A DNA stretch of 64,000 bases, from assembly GCA_003640385.1 (NCBI GenBank), contig RCAB01000106.1, forward strand, positions 1 to 64,000, written 5' to 3'. The DNA comes from Setaria digitata (taxonomy: Eukaryota; Nematoda; Chromadorea; Rhabditida; Setariidae). Position 1 is the first letter of the stretch; every line of letters begins with the position of its first letter. The notes below the pieces were generated by a model. It saw only the letters and a list, made by a program, of their open reading frames with translations. It ran no database searches and was not told the origin of the DNA. Shown piece after piece: positions 28,742 to 41,916 of the stretch. Both the position numbers and the translations under genes were made by a program.

Positions 28742-31225
28742 AGTGAAGGCAACTCTTCCAAGTGGAAGAGCTTTGCCTGTTATTGTGGTAATTCAATTTC
28801 ACATCAATTTAATTATTTGTTTCGAACACTAAATTTCTTTTATATTTGGAAATTCAAAAATCGTGTGATGCTTAGTTATCTAGCTACAGTATCGCGTATC
28901 TTGACTGGGAAAATTTACCATTTGAATCGTCACCGGAGGGACAACTTTAGATTCCAACTGAAACACACTATTCAGACTTTGTTAGTTTCTTTGTATCTTG
29001 TTTTCTCGTTTTGTCTTAACATCTTCGTTTTTTTTTCTCTTTTTTTTTTTAAATTTCATTTCTGATTCTGTAGCTGATGAGAAAGCGACCAGCTCCAGAT
29101 AAAAAACATTGTATGAGTGAAATTGAGACGAACAAAATCATGATGCTGAACTAGAAATTCAACAATTTTCTACATAGAATAAATTCAAATACACAAAGTA
29201 CACATCGAATTTCTCCTGTTATTTCGAAATATTTTCTAACTTTCATTTTCTTTAAGAAGGATGGTACAATAAATTCATTGGATTCCACAAATATTTTATT
29301 ATTCTGAAATAATAAATAATTTATTTTGTTATCATAGCACATATTCCATGTGCGCTATATCTGTTTGTCCATGTATGCTATGTTCACACTTTTTTTAAAT
29401 TTTAGCTTGTCGATTTTTATTAGTGTTGCTTTCTATCCTTTTCCTCTCACGTACATGTCTCTTGCTCTATACAGGTCTGAAACTAATCCGGTGAAGATTT
29501 TTCTCCATATTCATGTTCATCAAGTTGTTATCATAGTAGCTGCTATCATTCACATTGATACTGGTCTAGTGCGAATTTTGACGGCTGGAATTAGCCGGTC
29601 TGTTCTGTGCAAGTAAAATTAAGCAAGCAAGCAGTGTTGATCGCTTTTTCCCTCTTGTCCCCTCCATTTCCTCTGTTCTACCTTACAGTTTTTAATGCTT
29701 ACATTTATATGGTATTTTTTGTGTAGTAATTTGACTTATGTTGTTTTAAAATTTTCCTTTCACTGATTCGCCCAATGCGTGGTTCATTTTTTGTTTTCAA
29801 CAAGACATACCTCAATTTTTTTGTCGTTTCCATTCAGCTTATGTTAGTGAAATTGATTTTTGTAATTGTTGTAGAAGTCAAATACATTTTGCCACCACTC
29901 AATTATTTGTATTTAATGTTTTTTTTTTTTGATTATTGTTGCCTTTATTATAACTTTCTTTATTCTATTGTTTGAAAAGGGCTTTGAAAAAAAAATTTCC
30001 GGAATTTTCGCTTCTTAGAAAAAAGCAAAAGGTTCTGTTATATTTTCTAATTCTCAAATGTTTCATATAGTGTGAAATATAATGAAATAACTGATATTTG
30101 GTTACATTTTCCATACCTATATGCTGAAAAAAAGAAAGTGTATCAGGTATTATCAGACATTGTCAGTTCTGATTTGCAGATATGCACTGACCCTGATAAT
30201 GAAGGTGGAGTGGTGACAACTGTAATTTCTGAAGAACAGTGTTTGTCACCTGATTGACGGAGGAAAGGAAGTGACAGACGGATTGTGTTACTTAAAAAAA
30301 ATGATGCCCATCAAGTACATGATATACTTCGAAAAGGATTATGAATTTTAGTAGTGGTGGCAGTCACACGGGGAGGGCTTACCTCACTGACTCTCTCTGG
30401 GTTTTACCAACAATATTTCCCGCAAAAGAGATGAGCCGTTTGCTGGGTAGACGGGCTACTGTTTGTCCATGCACTCATTTGCAATGTTTCCGGCAAATAT
30501 GCCACGGGAGGAATTGCATGCATCCAAAACTGGGGTGTGTTGGAAATATAACACTTAAATTGCGGGAAGTCCCACAGATGAAATGTCTAGGGCCACGCGG
30601 CCGTGAAAATCTAACAACTATCCATTAAAATTCCTCAGCCAGCTGGCTGGTAAAATTAGCGAAGGGCGCTGTGAAAATAGTCGTCCAAGGGTATATTTTG
30701 TTGACTATCTGTCCATTGATGGTTTTGCACTATCTTGATAGTTAGATTTTAAGCACCAAGAGTTTTAAGGCTTGTGCATTACTGCTATTAGGTTAATGGT
30801 ATTTTGTTGTGGCGAAAAAAATATGAGTATTTTAAATGTAACATTACTTTTCAGATCTGTTACGGTTAAATTCCACTGTCAGATGGTATTCATTTTTATT
30901 CCTTTTTTATTAAGTCTAGTTTACCATTGATCGAGTAGGTGATAGACATAAATGGGGATATATATTTGCATCCTTTACGCTATCGTTGAAGTACTAATTA
31001 TATTGTTGACTTAATCAGTTCGATTCATGATCATCTAAATATTGGAACATATCGTTTCTATCATTACCACTTAGGAGGTGGAAAGCTTAGTATGGAGAAA
31101 ATTTAATCCCGAAATCGTTGAGAGTAAGAGTTTGCAACATTTTCGTCAACTTTAAGAGGAGCGTACTTCCAGATAAGAAATTTGTTTTACTGTTTACGAC
31201 TTATCGACAAAGTTCCAATATTGTT
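28742..31225. other. Intergenic region between receptor and DNAJC16-like gene
   Basis: This begins with the receptor 3'UTR (AATAAA at 29178). The rest has AT-rich filler and frames without recognisable domains, including a Cys-rich frame at 30341-30628 that I do not accept as a gene. An acceptor-like cttccag ends at 31172, upstream of the next start, and may be a trans-splice site. Confidence 0.55.
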
Positions 31226-34200
31226 ATGCATTTATTATTCACATTGACACTATCCTTGTGTTATATAAATCGGATATCTTCATCAGACTTTAAAGATCCG
31301 TATCAAGTTTTGGGTGTATCACGCAGAGCTACTATCAAGGAAATCAAACATGCTTATAAAACATTGGCTAAAGAATGGTAGATTTCTTTTCCAATTTTAC
31401 AAATTCTTTTTTCTTGTGTTGATATGCAAAAAAATAAACATGAAACATCCTCCTGACTATTAACCATGTTTTACAAATTTAATATATAGCTTCCGTATAT
31501 AGTGATGTAATTTTCTGAGGATGGAGTTTATGCATTCGCTGTAAAGAATGATTTCAGGCACCCAGACAAAAGCGAGAAAGAGGATACACATGAGAAATTT
31601 ATGGATATTACACGTGCTTACGAGGTTCAAGCTTATTTCATTTAGTATCGTGTCTTAAATCTGTTCAGAAACATGCTTACTGGGACTTGTTAGTGAATTT
31701 GCGTCCTGAATTTTTCCAGATCCTATCGGATCCACTGAAGAAGGAACGTTTCGATAAATTTGGTTCGTTTGACGATCCACCTCCCAGCCGTGCTTACACT
31801 CATCATCCATTCGATGATTCGGTAAATAATTTTTCAGTTTTTAAACAAGTTTATTGGGTCTTCATTAAAATTCAGGAATCACTCTGTTTCCATCTCTTTG
31901 TAATGTTTAACCAAATAAAACCATTTTTGCTTATTACTTTTCTACGTTTACTTCATTTTCAACCAAGTGTTTGCTTTAATTATAAAATTAAAAAGAAAAT
32001 GAAAAATTTCTTTTGACCTGAAAATTTGAATAGATGTTTCTATTTAATGGCCAAAGCACAGTGTTGTAGTTTATCCATTTCAAGTTTGAACTAATCCATT
32101 TGAATCACAGTTGGAACTAAAATATTGTGCAATTTTAATCAACAGTGTAAAATGAAATGCTTTTTTAAGTCTAAGGTATATCTGTATTCCATAGTACTAA
32201 AACTACCACAATGGTATTTTTTTTTTTTTTAATTGAATTCTAGTTATCACAATTTTGTTTTCAGTTTATCTTCGGTTTTGGTGGTTTTGATAATGGCAAC
32301 TCATTTTTCCAAAAGCATCGTATCTCCATGAGAATATTTTCTCATACAATGTTGGAACGTAGTTATTCTCAACCTATCATAATATTTGCATATTCGGGAT
32401 ATTGTCAACTTTGCTTCCGTTTAGAACCTATTTGGCAGAGTGTTGTCAATGATCTCGAACTACTTGGTGAGATTTATTTCTTAGTCTTTTTAAATTTTGT
32501 TGAATAAAGACTATTTTTCTGGTCATCCATCCAGGTTTTGTCTGCTTTTCTCCACGTATTTTCTACGCATAGTTTTACTGAACAAATTATACTTTTGTTT
32601 TCGGAATCAGATCGTGTTATTTAATGAAATTATTAATTTTGTTATTTATATTCATAAATATTTCAGGATATGGCATTGCTACAGTTAATGCAATCACTGA
32701 TGGTAATTTATTAGAAAAAATGCGAATCTCACGACTGCCGTCGATTGTCGTGGTTGTTGAAGGACGAGTTATTCATTATCGAGGCTCAATGCAGTGTAAA
32801 ATATTTAAATTATTCTTTTTTAAATTTGATTCAAAATACTTCGACAATGGAATTATTGATTACTTTTGTAGCACTTTCAACTAAGGCCGTCCGGGTATTT
32901 GCGCGTGATGTAATACCAAATACCTTCTTAATTAAAATAACGAATCATGATGGCTTACGACGTTTTATTGATCAGTGGCAATCTTCAAACAGAGTGAGTA
33001 TACTTCATTTATTTATGTTCTTTCAATAACAAAATTTGCAACTGGGCATTAAATGATACAGTTCAAGATATAGCATCAGAAAAGTAGAACTGGTATATGG
33101 AATCTTTAATTTTCAATTCGACACAATTTTTTCATTGTCGCTTTCTGGAACTTAGGTCTCATTTTTTCAGATTTCTGTCATAATTTTTGGGAATAATGAG
33201 GATCCTCGAATTCGTTACATGCTTACTGCAATGAAATATGCAACTTTCGCACGTTTTGCATATATTTATCTGAGCGATCAAAGTACTGAAATTGTGAAAA
33301 TGCGACAAGCTTTAGATATCAAATGTTTCAAATGCGAAAACATTCTGATTTTTAATGATTTTCCTCAGGTAAGTTAAAGTTTAAAAAAGTTTTATGTCTT
33401 ATTGACAAAAAAGGCTTGAATGCAGCCTATTTGCTGTTAATGGTTTTAAGAATTATTTTTATTCCTAAAAAGTTGCTTATTGGACAAAATAACTGTTGTA
33501 TTATTAAAGCAAGGACCAGTTGCACGTCTTTCGATTAGTAATGGTCAGCAATTTTCTGTCGATGCCATGGGAACATTTATTGAACAAAATAAACATCTCA
33601 CTTTGCCAAGGGTAAAGATTTTGTGTTGAAACAATTTTTTTCCGTTTTTTGGCAATTACAGTTTGTAAATTCCTAATCTTGTTGATGACAAAAAACAGTG
33701 GATTACCTGGAAAGCAGTTGGAACAGTGGAAGATCAGCGTCGACTTTCACCAGTAGCATTTTACATGTACATGTATAGCCATATTCTGTTCGATTCATGA
33801 TTATTGTAGATGATATATTGCAGCTTTCAAGTCAGTCTTATTTCGATGATCTTTGTCCGGTATCATCTCGAATTTTTCGAAGTTTCTGTGTTATTCTAAC
33901 GGCTACAGATTCATCTAGTGATCTTCCACATATTTCATCGCTTCGCAGTTTTGTTCACAGTCATGGAGATGCTTTCAAGAAGGAAAGATTGCAGTTTGCA
34001 TATGTGTATGTCAATAGACAAAAAGAATTTATTATGAGCTTCTTTGATGGATTGTCGCAAAGTGAACACTTTTCCTTACAGGTTAAATATTTCTTGGCAA
34101 CACTTGACATGAGTAACTATACAAATATCCAGATTAATGCAATAATATTTTGGTTGGTTCGTCATGTGTTAAAGGACAACGGAGGAAATAACTTAAGATG

Positions 34201-36466
34201 TATTAAGTTAAGAATATGAATTCTTAGTATTTCGAAAGCTACAGGAACGAAAGCGTGGATTACTGATTCTTTGGCGTTATGATCAGAAGAAAGCTCGTTT
34301 TGCTTGGCTGAATGAAGGCTGGTATTTAAAAGAAAGCATTAGTGGAAGCAGTCTTGAACTGGAACTAGAGGCTTATGTAAAAGGAATCGCGAAGCTAGAT
34401 TATCAAGCGACTCTTAAACCAGTGGTAATTATTTCTACATTCTGGTATTGTGAGATAGAAGTCTCATAAGCTGAGATTGATTCAAAAAAACCACATGAAA
34501 CTGTTGTCTTTACTGTGATGATTCATTATATATCACTGGAGCCAACTTACTATTGGAAATGTTATACATTCTGCTCTTGGAACATTATTAAAGAATGGCA
34601 AAGTGTAGTAGAAACATTATTAGAGAAGAAATTTCGCATTGCAGTTAGATGAATATCAGCCATCATGGTTTACTCGTATTTCGCGTGCTGCTGTACGATT
34701 ATTTGAAGCTACTTGGTTTAGTTTGACTAAGGAAGAAGCGTTACCATTGTTGAGTGCATTAGGAACATTACTGATCATATTTCTTATTGGTTATGGATTG
34801 AGTTATGCAAATACGTTGGAGGAAAAGTCTCACGCTTATGCGGCACAGGTTTGTTATACATCTAACGGGTATAACCCCCTCCCCCCCCAAAAAAAAAAAA
34901 AAAAAAAAAAAAAAATCCTCATTTAATGTTCAAAAAGCAATGAAAATTGGTCCCTAATCCAATTCTTCCCAGATCATATAGTTCGTTTATCAAGCTTTCT
35001 TGGAACAGAATTAGCTTTACATCTGCTTTAGGAAATAAGAAAAGATAACAAGTACAGTGTTGACGATGATCAGTGGCACCCTGAAGATCCACGTGTGGGA
35101 ACCGACAGTAACAAACCGCGGGTGCTTAGAAAGCAACAAAGGTGTATTGTTGTTCTTTTCCTATCGAATAAACTAGACATTTCTCTTTTATTTTCTTATG
35201 ACTTCCAGAATGTATTTTCTTTTATTTTTAGAGGATATTTAAGATTTTGTTGCTCGAAAATCTGAAGCAAAATCAGATGAACCAATTTAGAGTTATTCAA
35301 ATTTAATTATCTGAAAATATCATATTTATTCCAGAATAATGCGCGAAATGGAACCAATGATGCATGAATTAAAAGCAGAAACATATTTTGGGATGATCAG
35401 GCTTCTGAAGCCTGGCTGCCGATCGATTGTAGTTCTTGTTGATGAGCAGGCAAAGGATATTTTGCTACCACAATTTGCGAAGCATATTTGGCCGTTTAGA
35501 AAGTAAACCTTTGTAACCCATGACTTTGTCATTTTTAGCAAAGTGTATTTTTTCGAAAATCTCGGCTTGTTTTTTTAAGGATTTTATTATTTTGGTAGCT
35601 CACTTCGATTAACCTGACGGAATCGATGATAAAGTGATGTAGCTCATTTTTAGCAATAAAACGTTCTCATTTGGTTATTTAATGGTGGAAAAGAATCTTT
35701 CATGGTTTCGTAAACTTCTAGAGCATACATTACCAGCTGATAATGGACAGTCAGGTGATGGTTTATTAATATTAGTATGGTCTATTTCTTTCCAAACACA
35801 TTTCTTTCATTTCTTTTACAATGCTTTTTTTATATCGTAAAATGCTATAGTTTCTTGTTCCTGCTTGCTCTGATTTCCCTTTGCAAAAGTATGATAGTTT
35901 GTCGGAAAAAAATATAATTACAATTGTAATTTCATCTTTCTAAAGAAAAAAAATATGTAAGTTCAGAAATTTTCTGCAGATGGATTGTCAATGTACGAAC
36001 GTTTGAAAAATATCAATCCTCGTAAAACTCTGGGAACTGTGCTTGTACTTTGTGGTTGGAAATTATATTTCAACATGTATCATCCGATGCATACCCCACC
36101 TGGCAAAAAGCATTTCTTGGGTTTCGATGATGATGGTAAAGATCTTAGCAGTGAGGATTCCGATGTTGACAAAGCAACTCGAGAGGAGGTTAAAATAAAG
36201 TATTACGACGTAGCAGAAAACATTTTATTTTCAGTTGAACTTAATTTAACTATAAATTCGATGTCTTGATATCCCACTCTCTTGTGCTGTGCTAGTATAA
36301 TTGGTAAGACTGAACTGTTTGCTGATTGCAGACCCAAACTCTGCGCAAAGGACAACATCTAAAATTAGAAGATGTGTTGAATGGTCTTCCGAATTGGTTG
36401 GATCGTCTAGTGGAAGGTTCTGTCAGACGTTATTATATACCTGAATGGCCTAACAATCTTCGATAA
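31226..36466 (+). CDS. DNAJC16: DNAJC16-type J-domain and thioredoxin-like membrane protein (17 exons, 830 aa)
   Basis: Exons: 31226-31377, 31558-31624, 31720-31821, 32265-32466, 32667-32795, 32872-32993, 33171-33368, 33510-33611, 33699-33752, 33824-34081, 34245-34424, 34645-34848, 35032-35141, 35335-35502, 35654-35754, 35980-36188, 36332-36466. Phases agree throughout. A hydrophobic signal (MHLLFTLTLSLC) precedes the J domain (about residues 24-85), which keeps HPD at 52-54. A thioredoxin-like region follows with CQLC at 154-157. A single membrane helix sits near 555-576 (LLSALGTLLIIFLIGYG). The C-terminus (LVEGSVRRYYIPEWP) matches the DNAJC16 ending well. The protein is expected in the ER membrane with the J domain lumenal; human DNAJC16 (ERdj8) has been linked to autophagosome size. 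The length is close to the 782-residue human protein. One intron holds C8-A27 (34881-34915). AATAAA lies at 36722. The exon 11 start (34245 versus 34239) is a judgement. Confidence 0.93.
34881..34915 (+). repeat. Poly-C/poly-A tract in an intron
   Basis: Eight C are followed by about 27 A, inside the intron after the membrane-helix exon of the DNAJC16-like gene. The length is prone to sequencing error. Confidence 0.9.
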
Positions 36467-37455
36467 CAAAGGATATGTTTTCCAACAATGTGTGAGAGAT
36501 GTGCTTACTTTCCCGATTTTGCCATAGCTTTATTTCTGAGACTTTTTACTTGGAAATTAACTTTGAACTTACGCCATTCGTAATATTTCGCTCTGAAACT
36601 GTGAATTTATGCTGTGATAAAACATTTCGAAATTTAATCCTCTAAAATTAGTAGTTTTGAAAAGGTTGTCATTGTCTTTATATATTAAAATGTTAGCATA
36701 ACTGCTTAGTTATTGGTTGGCAATAAATAAATCACATATTTAACTTAAATACTCGTTAATTTTATTAAATTTTTGCTAATGCATTTTTATATTTCGCTGA
36801 CATTCGTTGAAGCATTTATTCGTGGTTGTCCAGAATCTTCTAGGAACTTCTGTTTGTCTGAAAGTTTCTCACTTCTGCTTAGATTCTGTGTCAGTCGTTG
36901 CTGTGAGTTTTAAAATGTTGATTTCTTGTCATTCTTCATATATGTATTGCATTAGGGAACTGTCCTCATGATGATTCAACAGTTTTTTGACGAATTGTTT
37001 TGTTTTCATTTTATGGTGGTTTGCTACTTTGCTTGTGTGTTTATTGTAAATTTATTGATCTTTTTCAAGACAAGAATTGAAACTGGTGCTTAACTATATA
37101 CCTCCTTTAGTCTGTTTTCCCCACGATTATTACTCATACTAGTTTTTCCAAGTTAGCAAATATTCATACTGCGATAGAAATTGAAAGAATAATTGAAATA
37201 GTGTGCTTCATTTTCGAGAAATTCTTACAGTATACGTCCATATCGATGAAAGATTTTGTCCACCTTACAAATGTGATGAACTGTTAAATGTATTATTTTG
37301 TAAATTTATTTTCAACTATTTTAATACCTATTATTGGTAGAATATTGTCATTTGGGCAGGATTATCTTAATCGTTTTTCATAAAGACTAAAGGTTTTTCT
37401 TTTGCTATAAAATCTCTCTTTATTGACATATATTCCAGAGAAAAAGTTTCGAGGA
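36467..37455 (+). other. Spacer between the two J-domain genes
   Basis: This is a 989-base same-strand spacer. A poly(A) signal-like AATAAA sits at 36722. The spacer ends with tatattccag (37429-37438), an acceptor only 17 bases before the next ATG. I see no other gene in it. It could be an intercistronic region of an operon. Confidence 0.55.
37429..37438 (+). promoter_or_regulatory. Probable trans-splice acceptor of the DNAJC21-like gene
   Basis: tatattccag is followed by agaaaaagtttcgagga and then ATG at 37456. No coding exon upstream is needed, because the J domain begins at residue 1. Confidence 0.5.
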
Positions 37456-40400
37456 ATGCGGTGCCATTATGATATATTAGAGATTGATCGTAATGCCGAT
37501 AATGATACAATTAAAAGGGCCTACCGGAAATTGGCTCTTAAATGGCATCCTGATAAGAATCCCTCGAATGTAGAAGAATGTAATAGGTAAAATTCCATGC
37601 ATTTCGATGTTTGGAGAAATTAAAAGTCCATTGGAAGGGAATATCAGTTCGAAAATTTCAAGGTTAGTTCTGTTTTGGAGTTCTAAAATTTTCCATGTAA
37701 AATTTTTGTAGGCATTTTACGCTAGTACAGCAAGCGTACGATATTTTAAGTGATCCGCATGAAAGAGCTTGGTACGATCGACACAGAGAAAGCATCCTTA
37801 AAGGAGGCTAGTTTAAAATTTCTTTATGGAACTTTCTTCATTTCAGCTTCATTAACCCGCATAATTGTTGATACAGCGTGAGGAATAATATATAATTTAG
37901 AAGTTGGTCTTCAGACATAAAATGCTATTTTTAATTATAACAGTAAAATCTAGCTTAAATATCGGTTGATTATATGAAACCAGTTGTTGACTTTACATAG
38001 GCTGTATTAATGTATGTTTAACAATTGACTTATATAATTAAATGATATTTCCAAATCCGAATGCAAAAGGCTAATAAAGATAAAGATATTCTGATGTGTG
38101 AGTATGAGGTATATTTTGTCTTTCAAAAATTTCTTTATTCGGTGCTTTTTGAAGCATTTTGATTTCCGTTTTATTAAGACAGTCGCAACTTCAGTTCACC
38201 TAAAAGATTGCATACATAGCTTGAAAGGAAATTTAGAGTGGAAATATGTTCAGAGAACGATAAAGGCGTTTCCATGTTTCTTGAAGGAGCATTTGTTATT
38301 CAGGATTTGACGAACGTTATGAAGATAGCAGTCTCAATTTATTTCCATATTTTACAACAACTTGTTATTCCGGATATGGTCGCGAGCATAATGTAAGTTC
38401 CTGCACTGGAAATAAACTGCCCGTCGTGTTTACAGTATTTTCCAGTCATAAATTTTGTTGATAGAAAAAGATCGGAAAATGATGCAGTTATGAAATTCGG
38501 CAGCAAATTTTGAAAAAAAAAATGTTGAATGAACAGAGAGGTTTGATGTATTTTAATCAAAATGTTGCAGAATTTTTATGATGTATATAGACGAGTTTTC
38601 GAGACTTTAGCAGCCGAAGATTATGAGTTCCTGGATGGAAAGCCTCAGGCATATCCTAGCTTCGGTGATCAGAATAGCATCTATGACGATGTATGTCCAA
38701 TTTCAATTTTATTTTATATTTTGGCGTTTATAATTTAGTTATAGTGTATAATTTACAGAGTTTTTTTAGTAATATATTAAAGGATTAAAAATAAAACTGG
38801 AATGTGCAGAAATGTTTGTTTCTTCCTGATATTTTACTGAAAATACCCATAGCAATCCGGATCGGTATTTTTTTTTTTTTTTTTTTATAGGTAGTTGGTC
38901 CTTTCTATGCATTCTGGGGAAGCTTCTGCACTGTCCGATCATTCGTATGGATGGACAAATTTGACATACGTGAAGCTCCAAATCGACGTGTTGTTAGAGC
39001 AATGGAGAAAGAAAATAAGAAATCAAGAGAGGCGGGTAGACGTGAAAGAAACGAAGAAATCAGAGTTATATATACTTTTTTGGAATAACAGTCTTTTAGA
39101 AAATGTAGCGCTGTGTGTTTAGATTAGTTATTCTATGGTTCATTTCTTTATAAATTTCACTTGGAACGGTCTTTTCAATGAAGCACATGTTATTTTTTTT
39201 TTTTTTTTTTACTTCACGACTCCAAGCATGAGTTCGTAAAAAAGTTTTTGTCTTATATCACTCTGTATTTGAGGCTTTGGTTGGATTCGTACGAAAACGA
39301 GATCCGCGAGCTCATTTTCATAAAAAAGAGCTAGAAAAGAAGCGGCTGGAGCAAGAAAGAAGGACAGAAGAAAATAGGAAACTAAGGATTTTAGAGCAGA
39401 TAAGGTGAGTTTTTTTTTTTGGTCTGAAATTTTTCAGATTCCGGGGTCTAATTCACGTTAGAATTCAGCAGGACAAGAACAATCACTTAAGAATATTGAC
39501 TATCTTTAGCATATTAACACACTGGTTGCTCATATTTCATGTTAGCAGAAAAAATGCATGCATTCATTAATTATATTTTTCCCTATTATCTGTATATTTT
39601 TATTTTCAAGTCAAGCTGGTGAATATAAAGAATCAGAAGAGGTACGACAATCACAGCTTGAAAATTTACGTGAAATTGAAGAGGCTTTGGCTGCCGAATT
39701 TGGAAGCAGTAATGATGAGAGTGAAATGGAACATAATGAAGAGTCGGACTTTTATTGCGTGTTCTGTGAGAAAGTGTTCAAAACTGAGTAAATGATTAGA
39801 TTATAATATGTTTTTCTGTAATATAGTTTGTCACATACAGTTAATGTCTAGAGGCTGTTTTTTTTCTTTTTTAAATTTTATATTTTCTATAATAACAGCA
39901 TTCATTATAGGAAAGCAATGAGCAACCACAAGAAATCGAAGAAACACAGGGATACGGTTGCTCTCTTGAAACAACATATAGAGGTATCCAATTATGAAAC
40001 ACTTTTAGTGCATTATGTTGTAAAGGATTGATGAACATATTGTTGTCGGTACTATGTTTTGATTAAAATTGAAATTATGTAATAAGATATATATGAGACT
40101 GAGTTAAAACCTCTGTTGTCAGAGTTCACTTACTTTATTTTGAAGGGTGATGATGCTTGTTTACTAATGACTGATGAGAAAGTTGAGATTGAGGAAACAG
40201 AAACAGTCATAAGGAAGTCAAGGAGGCAGAAACGAAGAGATCGAAAAAAAGATGGGTTTGACTCGGATAACGACTACGATGAGGATAAGTTGGAATCTTT
40301 CTTATCTTCTCTTTTCTTTGTTCTTCCTCTATCTAGTTCAGTAATTTTATCTTCTACTTCTCGTACAATTTTCGTTTGATTTTAAATTAGCATCATTTCA

Positions 40401-41046
40401 GGAGAGGACCAAGCTCGACGAAAAATGAAACGGATGAAATGTTTGTTGAAAGTAGTACTGCTTATCGTGGCAAGCAATATGATGCAAACGCTGATGAGAC
40501 AAATATATTTATGCAAATACTGAAAAAAGCTTCGGAAATACCACAATCAAACAAAAGTAATACGATGGGCTTAATATATGATTGATTGTTATAAGGATAA
40601 GGGGTGTACTTTCTTCACCCTTTTCTACTATTTTATTGCTCCTTTTTACTTTGCTATTTTCATGATTTGAAACTGAGGCATAACGTACGGCTGTTTAATG
40701 GTTAAGTCATGCGGTAAGATCATATGTTTATGGACGCTAGATAAAATGGAATATCTAGGAAAACTTCCGACTTCAGGTTTTTGATTTAGTTTACAGACTG
40801 AAATATTTTGTGGTTCTTTAAAGAGTGATAAGAATGATTTCAGCGCGGAGACGTAAAGAAAGGGGAGAAACTACTAAAAGCACAACGAATGGAACAGGTC
40901 CAAAAAATGATACTTGCAATCGTTGTGGTGAATTTTTCGAATCGCGAACAAAATTATTTGCTCATTTAAGGGAATCTGGACATGAGACATCGAAAACGCC
41001 TCTTGCTACAGCCTCAAAAGTTAAAAATAAAATTAGGAAAAAATGA
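37456..41046 (+). CDS. DNAJC21: DNAJC21/JJJ1-type J-domain zinc-finger protein (11 exons, 496 aa)
   Basis: Exons: 37456-37586, 37712-37806, 38304-38392, 38571-38690, 38891-39064, 39274-39404, 39611-39787, 39911-39983, 40146-40288, 40402-40556, 40844-41046. The N-terminal J domain has HPD at 31-33. It is followed by the family-specific LKGGFD and [11 protein letters not shown] region, a charged coiled-coil stretch, a C2H2 finger (C296, C299, H312, H318: YCVFC...HKKSKKH), an acidic/basic linker, and a second C2H2 finger near the C-terminus (CNRCG...HLRESGH). This is the DNAJC21 (yeast Jjj1, C. elegans dnj-17) layout; length 496 against about 531 in human. The family acts with Hsp70 in late cytoplasmic 60S subunit maturation. 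Exon 2 appears to end at a GC donor (37807-37808), required to keep LKGGFD in frame. The exon 9 end (40288) is the least certain boundary. AATAAA lies at 41104, 58 bases after the stop. Confidence 0.93.
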
Positions 41047-41916
41047 AGCTTGGAAGTAATCGTTTCGTTTCCAGCATTATTGTGAGTGTATCAGATGGTT
41101 TAAAATAAATTTTTTTTTTTCGGAGCTGTGCTGAATCTGGAATATTTGCTTTAAGCTCTGGTTCTTTTAGTCATGCAGTCCAGTTCCTTTTTACTGTAAT
41201 TTTAAAAGTGTTTCAAATACTGTTTCACACATAATTTTAAAAGGGCGCAACATACAAAAGTGAATTCTCTTGCCTATTCATTTTGTTTCCAGATCAAAAT
41301 GACATTCTGCGAGTGGGTGCGATGCAGTGTCCCCACTTCCCACTTTTGTAGAGTAAACCTTTTTATGCATTAATGTTTTGTGTGGTGTCGGTAAGATATC
41401 TGGTCAAGAAAAAAACTTTTTGTTTTGTCTGGAAAGATGGAACTCGGGGCACTGTAGCAGGGAAGAAGGAAAAAAGTTTAAAAGATAGGTATTTCTGCAA
41501 CGATACTTTGCAAAGCTTCTTTGACCACTCATGAAGATATTGTTCGCCAGTTTAAAATGGCCTTAGAGTAATTCATGATTTAATTACATTAAATTATGCA
41601 TGGAACGTTTCTCCTTTTCTGATGGAATAATCTGTAAAGCATGTTTTTGGAGGACTCATAATGAAAAAGTTGATTAAAAAGTTTGGAAAANTGTTGGAAA
41701 AGGAAAAAAAAAACGAGTTGAATCTCTGATCAATAATCATACCTTTAGTTTATGGATTNAAAGTTTGGAAAAGGAAAAAAAAACGAGTTGAATCTCTGAT
41801 CAATAATCATACCTTTAGTTTATGGATTTGAGGGATTTTGTCTTCGAATTCTATGACTTAGCCAAGGGTTTGGACCGTGTGAGGAGTCGATAATTGTACA
41901 TTTGTTTACTTCTTCA
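41047..41916. other. Convergent 3' intergenic region
   Basis: This lies between the 3' ends of the DNAJC21-like (+) and K2P (-) genes. It carries AATAAA at 41104-41109 and a duplicated block with two unresolved bases (see next entry). I see no gene. Confidence 0.6.
41694..41828. repeat. 65-bp direct duplication bounded by Ns
   Basis: The stretch from ttggaaaagg through tttatggatt (41694-41758) recurs at 41764-41828 with only poly-A length differing. Unresolved bases sit at 41691 and 41759. This looks more like an assembly join than a biological repeat. Confidence 0.85.

Noticed and set aside
30341..30628. 95-codon plus-strand frame with several Cys
   Set aside because: It has no recognisable domain, no supporting splice context, and lies in the receptor/DNAJC16 spacer. 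The Cys pattern fits no zinc finger or toxin family.
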